Shown piece by piece: positions 18,422 through 26,703 of a stretch of 64,000 nt of DNA; the stretch's first letter is position 1, and every line of letters starts with the position of its first letter. Origin of the DNA: Streptomyces sp. TLI_235. GTDB taxonomy: Bacteria; Actinomycetota; Actinomycetes; Streptomycetales; Streptomycetaceae. A model generated the notes under the pieces. That model saw only the letters and a list, made by a program, of their open reading frames with translations, was not told the origin of the DNA and did no database searches. The position numbers were made by a program, and so were the translations under genes. Location of the stretch: positions 682,001-746,000 of the forward strand of contig NSGV01000001.1 in the NCBI GenBank assembly GCA_002300355.1. Direction: 5' to 3'.

Positions 18422-18808
18422 TCAGTCGCCGGTCTTCTCGGTCACACAGAGGATGTTCCCCTCACTGTCCTTGAACCAGGCGGCCCGCATCCCCGAGGCC
18501 TCCGCCACGCCGTCGACCGTCTTCAGGCCGGGCAGGTCGTAGTCCTCGAACGCGACGCCCCGGTCACGCAGTTCCTTCATCTCGGCGTCCAGGCTGCCGA
18601 CCTTCCAGCTGGCCAGCGTGTGTCCGGCCTGGCCGCCGTGCGGGGTCTCGTAGATGCCGAACCGGGTGCCGCCGCACTCGAAGGTGACGTCCTCGGGGCT
18701 CGTCTCGGAGATCGTCAGCCCCAGGGTGTCGCGGTAGAACGCCTTCGCCCGTTCCAGGTCGGCGGCCGGAATGATGGCAAACAGTGGCGCATCAGCAAGC
18801 ATGTCCAT
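18422..18808 (-). CDS. VOC-family protein
   Basis: A 128-residue single-domain glyoxalase/bleomycin-resistance/dioxygenase superfamily protein. FAIIPAADLERAKAFYRDTL and WFKDSEGNILCVTE are the paired beta-alpha-beta-beta-beta module signatures. The ATG at 18808 follows an excellent GGAGGGAGGAG site. It may bind or modify a small hydrophobic compound; the true role is unknown. It is followed upstream by a TetR regulator gene in the same orientation, about 100 bases away. Confidence 0.88.
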   Translation of the reverse strand: MDMLADAPLFAIIPAADLERAKAFYRDTLGLTISETSPEDVTFECGGTRFGIYETPHGGQAGHTLASWKVGSLDAEMKELRDRGVAFEDYDLPGLKTVDGVAEASGMRAAWFKDSEGNILCVTEKTGD

Positions 18809-18909
18809 CGCCTCCTCCCTCCAGGCTAGGCCCGCCCGGGTGACGGCGACACCGACGCCCGACGGGCCGGCCGGACGGAACCGACCGCGGGCCGTGTCCG
18901 AGAAGCCCG

Positions 18910-19512
18910 TCAGCGGGCCAGGCCGTGCAGGAGCAGCTCGGCGAGGTTGGCGTACGCGTCGGCGTCGGCCAGCCCGGTGGCGGCGGCGACCTGGCGCCGC
19001 TGGATGCGGACCATCACGGAGGTGATCACGTCCGCGGCGAAGACCACGTGCACCTCGCGGAAGGCGCCGTCGGCGACCCCCTCGTCGATGAGCTCCTGGA
19101 CCCGACTGGCGGCCGCACGGGTGTTGCGCTCGTACACCTCGGCGGCCGGCTCGAACGCCGCCACGTCGTCGAAGAACGCGGCCGACACCGGGGCGAGTTC
19201 GGCGGCCACCGCGCGGAGGTAGGCGGCGAGCCGCCTCGCCGGGTCGGTCTCGGCGGCGAGCGCCGCCTCCACCCGGACCGTCGCCCGGCGGAAGAAGTGC
19301 ACCACGGCCGCCCGGACGAGCTGCTCCTTGCTGCCGGCCAGGCCGTACAGGGTGCGCTTGGAGCAGCGCAGCCGGGCGGCCAGGTCGTCCAGGGTCAGCT
19401 GGGCGAAGCCTTCCGCGATCAGGAGGGCCGTCAGCTCCTCGAAGAGCTCGGTGCGGCGGGCCGCGCCGCGCCCGGTGAGCCGTGGGCCGTCCGCGCGTGG
19501 GGTCTCGATCAC
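18910..19512 (-). CDS. TetR-family transcriptional regulator
   Basis: 200 residues from a GTG. N-terminal TetR helix-turn-helix: FEELTALLIAEGFAQLTLDD, then LAARLRCSKRTLYGLAGSKE; the C-terminal ligand-binding helices include a FDDVAAFEPAAEVYERN segment like those of the AefR/TetR_C type. It is divergent from a methyltransferase gene and may repress it and the downstream VOC gene. Homology-free low-complexity sequence lies upstream in the longer frame, so the GTG at 19512 is the better start. Confidence 0.9.
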   Translation of the reverse strand: MIETPRADGPRLTGRGAARRTELFEELTALLIAEGFAQLTLDDLAARLRCSKRTLYGLAGSKEQLVRAAVVHFFRRATVRVEAALAAETDPARRLAAYLRAVAAELAPVSAAFFDDVAAFEPAAEVYERNTRAAASRVQELIDEGVADGAFREVHVVFAADVITSVMVRIQRRQVAAATGLADADAYANLAELLLHGLAR

Positions 19513-19679
19513 CCGCCCAGTATTCCAGGGGTGATCGCCGGGCCCGCCGCCGCCGTCGCCCACGGCGCCGTGCACCCGCGGTGTCCGCCCCCGGCGCATG
19601 CCCCCGGTTCCCCGGGGCGGGGCCTGGCGCGGGCACCCAGGCTCGAAAGGGTCGGGCCACGGCGGGACGGGAGGCCGCG

Positions 19680-20486
19680 ATGAGCGTCGATCCGGGCAGG
19701 ACGGACCGGGGCGGGTACGGCGAGACACTGTTCGAGCCGTGGCAGCCGGGCGAGGGCGAACGCATCGACCTCGGCTCGCTGGCGTACGACGACACCGCCC
19801 GGCGGCGGCTGCTCGCCCTCGGGGTGGGGCCGGGCAGCCGCTGCCTGGACATCGGCGCGGGCACCGGAACGATCGCCCGCTGGCTGGCCGAGGAGGTCGG
19901 CGTCGACGAGGTGCTGGCGGTGGACCGGGACGTCCGCTTCCTCGAACCGCACGCCGGCGGGGCGCTGCGCACCCTCACCGCCGACATCACCGCGCCGGAC
20001 TTCGACCCAGGTCGCTTCGACCTGGTACACGCCCGCTTCGTGCTGATGCACATCCCGGAGCACCGCCGGCTGGCGGCCAGGCTCTGCGAGTTCCTGCTGC
20101 CGGGCGGCCGGCTCGTCCTCGGCGACGCGGTGGACCTCACCTCGGCCTCGCCGCCCGACACCCCGTACCGGCTGGCGATGCGGGCGATGTGGCGGGCGCT
20201 GCGGGAGACCATCGGCACGGACGTCTCCTGGACGCCGCAGTACCCGCGGCTGCTGGAGGGGCTCGGGCTGACCGGGGTCGGCGCGGAGATCACCGTGCCG
20301 CCGCTGACCGCGGGCAGCCCGATCGCGGCGTTCTGGGTGGACACCTGGCGGCGCTCCCGCTCCGCGATGCTGGCCACCGGCCTGGTCACCCCCGACGGGC
20401 TCGCCGCCGCCGAACGGGCGCTGGCGGAGGGCACCGCCGCCGACCTCTCCCCCGGCCTGATCACCGCCTGGGGCCGCCGCGACTGA
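19680..20486 (+). CDS. SAM-dependent class I methyltransferase
   Basis: 268 residues. Methyltransferase domain with motif I LDIGAGTGTIARWL (around 60-72), the acidic AVDRD after strand 2, DLVHARFVLMHIPEH (motif II/post II) and LLPGGRLVLGDAVD (motif III). It resembles ubiquinone/menaquinone-type or small-molecule C/O-methyltransferases. The ATG follows GGGACGGGAGG. It is divergent from the TetR regulator and converges on the ferritin-like gene. Substrate unknown. Confidence 0.9.
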   Translation: MSVDPGRTDRGGYGETLFEPWQPGEGERIDLGSLAYDDTARRRLLALGVGPGSRCLDIGAGTGTIARWLAEEVGVDEVLAVDRDVRFLEPHAGGALRTLTADITAPDFDPGRFDLVHARFVLMHIPEHRRLAARLCEFLLPGGRLVLGDAVDLTSASPPDTPYRLAMRAMWRALRETIGTDVSWTPQYPRLLEGLGLTGVGAEITVPPLTAGSPIAAFWVDTWRRSRSAMLATGLVTPDGLAAAERALAEGTAADLSPGLITAWGRRD

Positions 20487-20536
20487 CCACCGCGCGGACC
20501 GGCGACTCGGCCGCTGTCGATCCCCGTGGGCCGCGC

Positions 20537-21724
20537 TCAGGCCGTTCCGTTCATCGACCGGCGCAGGACGCGGAACTGCGGGCCGTACATGCCGCTGCCG
20601 TCCGGCAGCGGGATCTCCATGAGGGCGACGGCCGGCTCCTCCAGGGCGCGCATCGAGCGGACCGCGCCGTCCAGGGCCCGCCGGTCGCCGATCGTCCAGG
20701 CGCCCTCCAGGGAGTGCAGGACCCGGCTGAACAGCAGGTCGGACTTGCCGAGCAGGGCCGCGGCCTCGGGAGGCGGGTCGGGCCAGCCGCCGGCCGGGAC
20801 GACGCCCATCGGCCGGGCCTCGGGGAAGGGCACCGGGTCGCCGTCGTAGCCCCAGCGGTCGGCGGAGGACACCACCCGGCGCTCGTGGAAGATCTCCCCG
20901 AAGGCGTAGTAGTGGGCGGGCGCCCCGTGGCCGGCGGGCACGTCAGGGCTGGCCGAGGTGCCCTCGCCCTGCTCCTTGATCACCTCCAGTGCCTCGTCGA
21001 CGTCGGCCGGGGTGGCCAGCGGGCGCAGCGTGTCGGGCCCGATCCGGAGGGACAGCTGGCCGCGGGTGTCGAGGTCCGGGCGGACGTGGTGGAAGGAGTC
21101 CTGCAGCGCGGTGTAGAACCCGCCGATGGTCGGGCCGGACGCCCGGGCGAGCGGCGACTCCGGGGCCTCGATCGCCATCAGGACGTCGCGTACGTACGCC
21201 TTGGTGAGGCCGGAGAGGCAGACCGTCAGGTCGGGCCGGACGCCGCCGGGCAGCGGGCCCGGGTAGCCGAGGACGGAGTCGACGATCCGGGGCCGGCCGC
21301 CGACCGCGGTGAGCAGGTTGCAGGCCAGGCCCATGTGGAACATCTCGTCGCCGACGATCCCCTGGATCAGCCGGGCGGGTTCGCTCGTCCGGTCCTTGAT
21401 CGACCACAAGGCGCACAGGTACGGCGGGATGGTCGCGAGTTCGACGGCGACGGCGATCTGCAGGGCGCGCCGGATCCAACGGACGTCGCGCCGGTCGGCG
21501 GGGGTGGTCAGCAGGCGGGCCACCGCGTCGCCGTCGGCGGGGGCCGTCAGCAGGTCCGTCAGGTCGGCCGAGTCCGTCGGCACCGGCGCGGGGGGTGCGG
21601 CGGCCGCGTCGGGGGCGGTCAGCAGGACGGGCACGGCGGCCAGGCCGGCGGACTTGAGGAACCTCCGGCGCCCCAGGGCCGTCCCCGGCGGCCGGACCGT
21701 CCCATCCTCGGCTGCGTCGACCAC
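20537..21724 (-). CDS. Tat-exported ferritin-like protein (VioB / iminophenyl-pyruvate dimer synthase type)
   Basis: 395 residues. The N-terminus carries a Tat signal (GRRRFLKSAGLAAVPVLLTA, cleavage after AAAA), so it should be exported folded. The body matches the ferritin-like domain of VioB: LQIAVAVELATIPPYLCALW supplies the first metal ligand, and IQGIVGDEMFHMGLACNLL a further E-x-x-H pair; later GEIFHER and SFHHVRPD. The GTG start at 21724 is chosen for a strong GGGAGGGAAG site 5 bases upstream; an ATG at 21760 is possible. In pigment pathways VioB-like domains dimerise imine intermediates; here no partner genes are seen, so the substrate is open. Confidence 0.85.
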   Translation of the reverse strand: MVDAAEDGTVRPPGTALGRRRFLKSAGLAAVPVLLTAPDAAAAPPAPVPTDSADLTDLLTAPADGDAVARLLTTPADRRDVRWIRRALQIAVAVELATIPPYLCALWSIKDRTSEPARLIQGIVGDEMFHMGLACNLLTAVGGRPRIVDSVLGYPGPLPGGVRPDLTVCLSGLTKAYVRDVLMAIEAPESPLARASGPTIGGFYTALQDSFHHVRPDLDTRGQLSLRIGPDTLRPLATPADVDEALEVIKEQGEGTSASPDVPAGHGAPAHYYAFGEIFHERRVVSSADRWGYDGDPVPFPEARPMGVVPAGGWPDPPPEAAALLGKSDLLFSRVLHSLEGAWTIGDRRALDGAVRSMRALEEPAVALMEIPLPDGSGMYGPQFRVLRRSMNGTA

Positions 21725-21994
21725 GTGCGCTTCCCTCCCCGACTCGTCGCCCGGCGGCATCGTGCTGCAGCTGTGTGCTGCGGCTGTGTGCTGCGGCTGC
21801 TGCTCCGCCGAACCGCCCGGGCCGTCGCCCTGCGGCCGCCCCGGGCACACCGGCCGAGACTGCCGACGCTACCCAGCGGGCCGGGAGCGGGCACGTGTCG
21901 CCACCGTTTCGGCGCGGGCCGTCACCCGGGGAGAGCACCGGTCCGGCCCGCAACACGGGTGATCCGGGCCGCGTGCGCGGTCCGGGCGGTGCGG

Positions 21995-22447
21995 TCAGCC
22001 GGCCGACCAGGTGATCGCCGGCGGGCGGACCGCCGCACACAGCGGGTTGCCCCTGCCGTCGGTGAGCCCCAGGCAGGCGACCAGCAGCCCGGAGTCCACG
22101 GCCGCCGCGGCGGTGTCCGGGTCGACGGCGTCCAGCATCAGCTTGGCGCGCCGGAACACGGCGAAGGCGCCGGCCGCGTCCACACTGCCCCAGGAGAGGT
22201 AGACGAACCGGGCGTGCGGGCCGCCCTGGATGTGGGATCCGCGCAGATCGATGCCCCGGGGTGTGCGGGTGGCGGTGCACTCCAGCGTCCAGGTCGCGGC
22301 GGGGGCGTCCCCGGGCTGCGGGTCGAGCAGCTCGTCCGGCCGCCCGCGGCGCTGCACCGCGACATGGATGCCGGTCGCGCCGGGGAAGCCGGGGCCGGGG
22401 GCGCAGCTGCGGCCGGGCAGGTCGGTGGCGTCGATCCGGAGCTTCAT
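21995..22447 (-). CDS. DUF5990 family protein
   Basis: 150 residues starting MKLRIDATDLPGRSCAPG. The motifs HVAVQRRGRPDELLDPQPGD, DLRGSHIQGGPHARFVYLSW and FRRAKLMLDAV are those of the actinobacterial DUF5990 family. No signal peptide. The function is unknown. It stands alone between the ferritin-like gene and a VOC gene, all on the minus strand but with gaps over 100 bases. Confidence 0.85.
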   Translation of the reverse strand: MKLRIDATDLPGRSCAPGPGFPGATGIHVAVQRRGRPDELLDPQPGDAPAATWTLECTATRTPRGIDLRGSHIQGGPHARFVYLSWGSVDAAGAFAVFRRAKLMLDAVDPDTAAAAVDSGLLVACLGLTDGRGNPLCAAVRPPAITWSAG

Positions 22448-22574
22448 TCCGCCATCATCGCGTGGTCGTCCCGCGGGCTTTTCCGGGGCGGGCGGGCATG
22501 CGGACGGGCCGGCCGGGCGGGGTGCCCGGTCGGCCCGTGCCGTCGGTCGCGCGGTGGCGGGTCGGCGACCGGTG

Positions 22575-23387
22575 TCAGGCCGCCGGCGAGGGCTTGAGGA
22601 CGACGAAGTCCGCGCCGTTGGGGTCCACGCAGACCGCGAGGCGGCCGACGCCGGGGGCGTCCTCGGGCTCCATCTGGAGGCTGCCGCCGTTGGCGGTGAC
22701 CTTCGCGGCGGCGTCGTCGGCGTCCTCGACGGCGAACACCGGGTGCCAGTACGGCTTGCCGCCGGTGAGCACCAGGTGCTCCGGGGGCAGCTGCATCAGG
22801 CCGCCCTGCATCCGCTCCTGCGGGAGGCCGGCGGGGGTGATCAGCCAGTAGGTGCCCTCCATGCCGCCGGGCAGCGGCATGGCCCCGAACTGCCAGCCGA
22901 AGAGCTCGCCGTAGAACTCGCGGGCGGCGGACGCGTCGGTGGTGTAGAGCTCGGTCCAGTTCAGGCTGACCGGGTCGTCGACCTGCTCCACGCCGGGATC
23001 GCCGATCGGCTGCCAGACGGCGAACTGGCCGCCGAGCGGATCGGAGAACTGGGCCATCCGACCCTCCTCGCCCGCGCCCATCGGGGGCACCCGGACGGTG
23101 CCGCCGAGCCGCTGCACGGCCTCGGCGGTGGCGTCGACGTCGGTGGTCTTGAAATAGAGCATCCAGGCGGAGCGGGCGCCCTCCTCGGTGAGGGGCCCGA
23201 TGCCGGCGACGGTCTTGCCGTTGTGGCGGAAGGCCCGGAAGTCGCCGGCCTCCTCGCCGAAGGACTTGGTCTCCCAGCCGAGAACGGCGCCGTAGAAGTC
23301 GGCGGTCGCGGCGACGTCGGGGGCGCCGAGGTCGAGCCAGCAGGGGGAACCGGGTACGAAGTCGGTAGTGATCACGTCTTCTCCCAT
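22575..23387 (-). CDS. VOC-family protein with two domains
   Basis: 270 residues with two tandem VOC domains: the first starts VPGSPCWLDLGAPDVAATAD, the second DPVSLNWTELYTTDASAARE. This matches the two-domain 27-kDa-antigen-like glyoxalase family of actinobacteria. I took the ATG at 23387 (MGEDVITTDF); the residues upstream are low complexity. Such proteins bind or modify small molecules; the role is unknown. Confidence 0.9.
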   Translation of the reverse strand: MGEDVITTDFVPGSPCWLDLGAPDVAATADFYGAVLGWETKSFGEEAGDFRAFRHNGKTVAGIGPLTEEGARSAWMLYFKTTDVDATAEAVQRLGGTVRVPPMGAGEEGRMAQFSDPLGGQFAVWQPIGDPGVEQVDDPVSLNWTELYTTDASAAREFYGELFGWQFGAMPLPGGMEGTYWLITPAGLPQERMQGGLMQLPPEHLVLTGGKPYWHPVFAVEDADDAAAKVTANGGSLQMEPEDAPGVGRLAVCVDPNGADFVVLKPSPAA

Positions 23388-23468
23388 CGAGAGTGCCACC
23401 GCGGCCCAGCCTGGCAGCGGCCGGCGCCGCCCGCCCGTCGGCACACCGCCCGCCACTGCGTCCGAACG

Positions 23469-24803
23469 TCAGGAGGACACGGACCTGGCCGAGGGGGCCG
23501 GCGACGCGTCGGGCTGGGCGGGCGGCGGCGACACGGCCGGCTCCGCGGAGGTCAGCCGCCGCAGGCTCGCGCGCCGTTGCAGCAGGCCGAGGCCGGTCGT
23601 CGCCCCGCCCAGGGCGATCCAGCCCAGCGGGCCTGCGGTCATCACCACCCCGGTGAGCAGCAGCGGCCCCACCGACTTCTGCACCGACTGGGCCATCCCG
23701 GCGACCCCCAGGTACGAGGCCCGGGCCCGTGGCGGCGCCAGGCTCACCGCCAACTCCCAGGAGCTGACCGAGCGCAGCAGCTCCGCCAGGGTGACCAGGA
23801 CGGCGGCCGTCAGCAGCGCCACCGAGGCCGGCCAGGCGCCGCCGCCGGTCGCGGCCGCCAGGACCAGGCAGCAGGCGAGCAGCGTCAGCCCGTACCAACG
23901 CAGGGGCTTGACCGCTCCGTGCGGGCCGTCGGCCCAGGCGGAGACCCGCAGTTGCAGCAGCACGACGAGGACGGTGTTGAGCACCAGGAACGCGGGGACG
24001 AGGGCGTGCGGCGCGGCGGTGTGGTGGACGAGCCACAGCGGCAGGCCCACGTTGAGCACGGAGTCGTCGAGGTTCAGCGGGATGTCGAGCAGGACGAACC
24101 GCAGGTAGCCGCGGTCCCGCCAGGGGCTGGGTGCGGCCGCCGTCGCGCCCGGGGTCTCCGCTCCCCCGCCTGCCGGATGCCGAGCGACCACCAGGCCGTG
24201 CCCGTCCGGCTCGCCCGTGCGCAGGACGAGTGCAGCTGCCAGGACGAAGGAGAGGGCGTTGGCCAGGATCAGTGCGCGGTACGCGTTCGCGGTGCCGACC
24301 GCCAGCCCCAGGGCCGCGATACCCGCGCCGAGTGCGTAGCCGGCGTTGGCCGTGCTGCGGAACAGTGCCTGGTAGACGCCTCTGCGCTCACCCGCGATCC
24401 GGGTGGCGAAGAGCATCTCCAGGGTCTTGGCCGCCCGCTCGCCCAGGCAGGTGAGGGCCACCACGACCAGCAGGACCGCGAAGTCGTGCACCACCAGCAG
24501 CAGGGCCGTGGTGGCGAGCCGCAGCAGGTGGCAGGCGGTCAGCAGGCCGCGGACCGGGAGCCGTTCGGCCGCCCGTCCCGCCAGCGGGGATCCGGCGATT
24601 CCGGCCACCGCGGCGACCCCGAGGAGCAGGCCGACCTGTCGGGCGTCCAGGCCTCGGAGGAAGGTGAAGTACAGCACCGACGCCGCCGCCCATACGCCGG
24701 TGCCGGTCCGGTCGACGAACTGGGCGAGCAGCATCATCCGCCCGTCCCGACCACCCGGCGGCCGCTGCAACTGCGCTACCAGCCCATCGCCGTTCCGCCG
24801 CAT
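23469..24803 (-). CDS. Major facilitator superfamily transporter
   Basis: 444 residues with about twelve hydrophobic helices, typical of MFS drug/metabolite exporters in the inner membrane. FVDRTGTGVWAAASVLYF starts helix 1; GLDARQVGLLLGVAAVAGIA and PLAGRAAERLPVRG carry the loop 2-3 motif (G..aDR.G.R type). I chose the ATG at 24803 (MRRNGDG) because GCGGAGGGGCGG lies just upstream and a palindromic operator covers the alternative ATG at 24842. Substrate unknown; drug export is the common role. Confidence 0.88.
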   Translation of the reverse strand: MRRNGDGLVAQLQRPPGGRDGRMMLLAQFVDRTGTGVWAAASVLYFTFLRGLDARQVGLLLGVAAVAGIAGSPLAGRAAERLPVRGLLTACHLLRLATTALLLVVHDFAVLLVVVALTCLGERAAKTLEMLFATRIAGERRGVYQALFRSTANAGYALGAGIAALGLAVGTANAYRALILANALSFVLAAALVLRTGEPDGHGLVVARHPAGGGAETPGATAAAPSPWRDRGYLRFVLLDIPLNLDDSVLNVGLPLWLVHHTAAPHALVPAFLVLNTVLVVLLQLRVSAWADGPHGAVKPLRWYGLTLLACCLVLAAATGGGAWPASVALLTAAVLVTLAELLRSVSSWELAVSLAPPRARASYLGVAGMAQSVQKSVGPLLLTGVVMTAGPLGWIALGGATTGLGLLQRRASLRRLTSAEPAVSPPPAQPDASPAPSARSVSS

Positions 24804-24830
24804 GGCGATCCCCCGCCCCTCCGCTTGAAA

Positions 24831-24859
24831 TCTCGACATCAAGATACTTCATGTCGAGA
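24831..24859. promoter_or_regulatory. Perfect inverted repeat upstream of MFS gene, candidate operator
   Basis: TCTCGACAT at 24831-24839 and ATGTCGAGA at 24851-24859 are exact complements separated by 11 bases. This AT-rich palindrome is of the MarR/PadR type and sits 28-56 bases before the chosen MFS start. No regulator gene survives next to it. Confidence 0.65.
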
Positions 24860-24903
24860 TACACCGGAACACCAGGGATGAACGAGGGCATATGACTACC
24901 CGA

Positions 24904-25510
24904 TTACGCCACGAACTCGGCCTCCGGGAAGCCGCTCGACGGGCCGTCCAGCAGGCGGGTGTCGCGGTGGCGCAGTTCGCGGTCGAGGGAGGCGTCGATG
25001 TAGGCGCGCTGGGCCGCGACCGAGGCGGCGGGGTCGATGGTGCCGACCTGGGGTCTGCACGACCCCGGCCGGCGTCCGCGGCAGTTGCACCTGCAGGTCG
25101 GTGTACGAGAGGTGCCCTGCGCCGGTCAGCCGGATGTTGCGGTGCGGGCCGCGAAGGTTGGCCCAGAACGACTGCTCATCAGCAGGAAGGGCCGGTCCAG
25201 TCCGTTCGCGACGACGCTGCCGACCGGGCTCCCCTCGCCGAAGTCCAGTCCCCCGTCGAGGTCGACCGCGGCGTCCACCCGGGGTCGTCGTGCATCACCT
25301 GAGCATCGGTGGCGCCGTCGAGCGAGTGGCCGGCCATGCCGACGGCGGAGAGGTCGATCCGGCCGGCCAGTCCGGCGGGCAGGCGGCGGTGCTCGGCGTC
25401 CGGATTGCCGCCGCGATTCAACACCGCGAGGCGGTCCAGGACGAATCGGGTGTTGGCGACCCGGATGTCGACGAGCCGACGCGGTGCGGCGCCCGCCGCG
25501 GTGGGGTCGG
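24904..25510 (-). pseudogene. Alpha/beta hydrolase (lipase / PAF-acetylhydrolase-like) pseudogene
   Basis: Fragments in several minus frames align end to end with a lipase of the platelet-activating-factor acetylhydrolase type: LVDIRVANTRFVLDRLAVLN, GLAGRIDLSAVGMAGHSLDG (nucleophile elbow, GHSxDG where GHSxGG is usual), then after a frameshift NGLDRPFLLMSS, and finally RAYIDASLDRELRHRDTRLL before a stop at 24904. At least three frameshifts break it; the N-terminus is lost. Confidence 0.7.
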
Positions 25511-25705
25511 CCGTGGCCGTCTGCCGCCATCAGAACTCCCGCGGTGCCGAGGAGCACGAGTGGATCACCGACCAGGAGCACATCCCCCGGTTCGACTCAC
25601 TCATCGCCGAGGCCAAGTGGTGGAATTGGAACCACGACGCTCAAGTCGGCTGGAGCGATGCCGGTGAGATGTTCGAGGAATAGCGGTTCGAGAGAGGGTG
25701 TACCG

Positions 25706-26203
25706 GTGCACGAGAACGGCATCGAATCCTTGCGGTCCGGCGAGGTGCGTAGGGGTGTGGTGTCATCCGTCGCCCATTTCGGCGTTCTGGTGGACATCGG
25801 TGACGGAGTCGAGGGACTCGTCACCATGCCGCAGCTGTCCAGGCAGCGAGTCGCCGACGTCTCCGACGTGACGGACGTCGGGGACGAGGTGAACGTCGTC
25901 GTCCTCGGCGTCGATCCGGAGCGGGGAGAGGTTTCGCTCTCCATGAAGGACCTGTTTCCCGATCCCCTCCAGGAATTCGCCCGGACGACGCTGGGACGGC
26001 TGCTACGGGCCCGGGTGACGACGATCGCTCCGATCGGATTCTTCGTCGAGGTCGCCGAAGGCGTCCAAGCCCTGGTTCCCGTCTCCGACTACGCCGACCG
26101 CACCGACTTCGACCCGAAGGCCGGCCATGACGTGTTCGTCGAGGTCCGCGGAGTCAACCTGTACACCCGACGTGTCACGGTCGCCCTGGCCGTCGGCGGC
26201 TGA
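25706..26203 (+). CDS. Protein with two S1 RNA-binding domains
   Basis: 165 residues containing two S1/OB-fold units: residues 10-80 (RRGVVSSVAHFGVLVDIGDG, then VGDEVNVVVLGVDPERGEVS) and 90-160 (LRARVTTIAPIGFFVEVAEG, then GVQALVPVSDYA). It should bind RNA or single-stranded nucleic acid in the cytoplasm. The GTG start at 25706 follows GAGAGAGGG. It sits just ahead of the RHS locus, separated by 500 bases, and has no obvious operon partner. The precise role is unknown; it could be a stray translation-associated factor. Confidence 0.85.
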   Translation: MHENGIESLRSGEVRRGVVSSVAHFGVLVDIGDGVEGLVTMPQLSRQRVADVSDVTDVGDEVNVVVLGVDPERGEVSLSMKDLFPDPLQEFARTTLGRLLRARVTTIAPIGFFVEVAEGVQALVPVSDYADRTDFDPKAGHDVFVEVRGVNLYTRRVTVALAVGG

Positions 26204-26703
26204 GACCTCCTCGTGTCCCTCCGGCGGTCGGATGACGGCGGGGCGGGACGACCGCATGTCCGGCACGGCGAAGCTGCCCAGGACCTACGGGCGCGGGCGC
26301 AGTTCCTGGACGTGCGCATGCAAGCCCCCGCCAGAGGGCAAAGGGCCTGGTTCAGGAGCTGTTCCAGGTCGGCGTCCTCGTCGCGCAGCCAGTGGGCATC
26401 GGCGGCACCCAGGGCGGCACGGGCAAGGACCGGCGGGCGCCATGGCGTCCACCGGTGCCGTAGCGCTCCGCCGCACGGTCGGCGATGACGGGCCGCCAGG
26501 CGGCGTAGCGCAGCGTGGAGAGCTCCTACCGTTCCGAGGCGGCGAGGATGAGTGCCCTGGGTGGCACCTGCCCTGAGCTGGTGGACCCTGAGAAATGGGC
26601 GGGACCAGGCCTGTTGACGCGCCTGGTCCAACAATCGCGACTTCAGCTCTGTCGGACTCCTGTGCGATCGTGGACGCGCATGCAGTGACGGGGGAGGATC
26701 AGC
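26204..26703. other. Stretch without a recognisable gene
   Basis: Open frames here lack recognisable domains and consistent codon bias; I suspect degraded sequence. The right end should contain the promoter of the RHS locus, with GGGGGAGG just before the ATG at 26704. Confidence 0.45.

Noticed and set aside
19598..22597. A 999-codon plus frame over the methyltransferase and ferritin-like genes
   Set aside because: Arg-rich shadow; the genuine methyltransferase is in a different frame.
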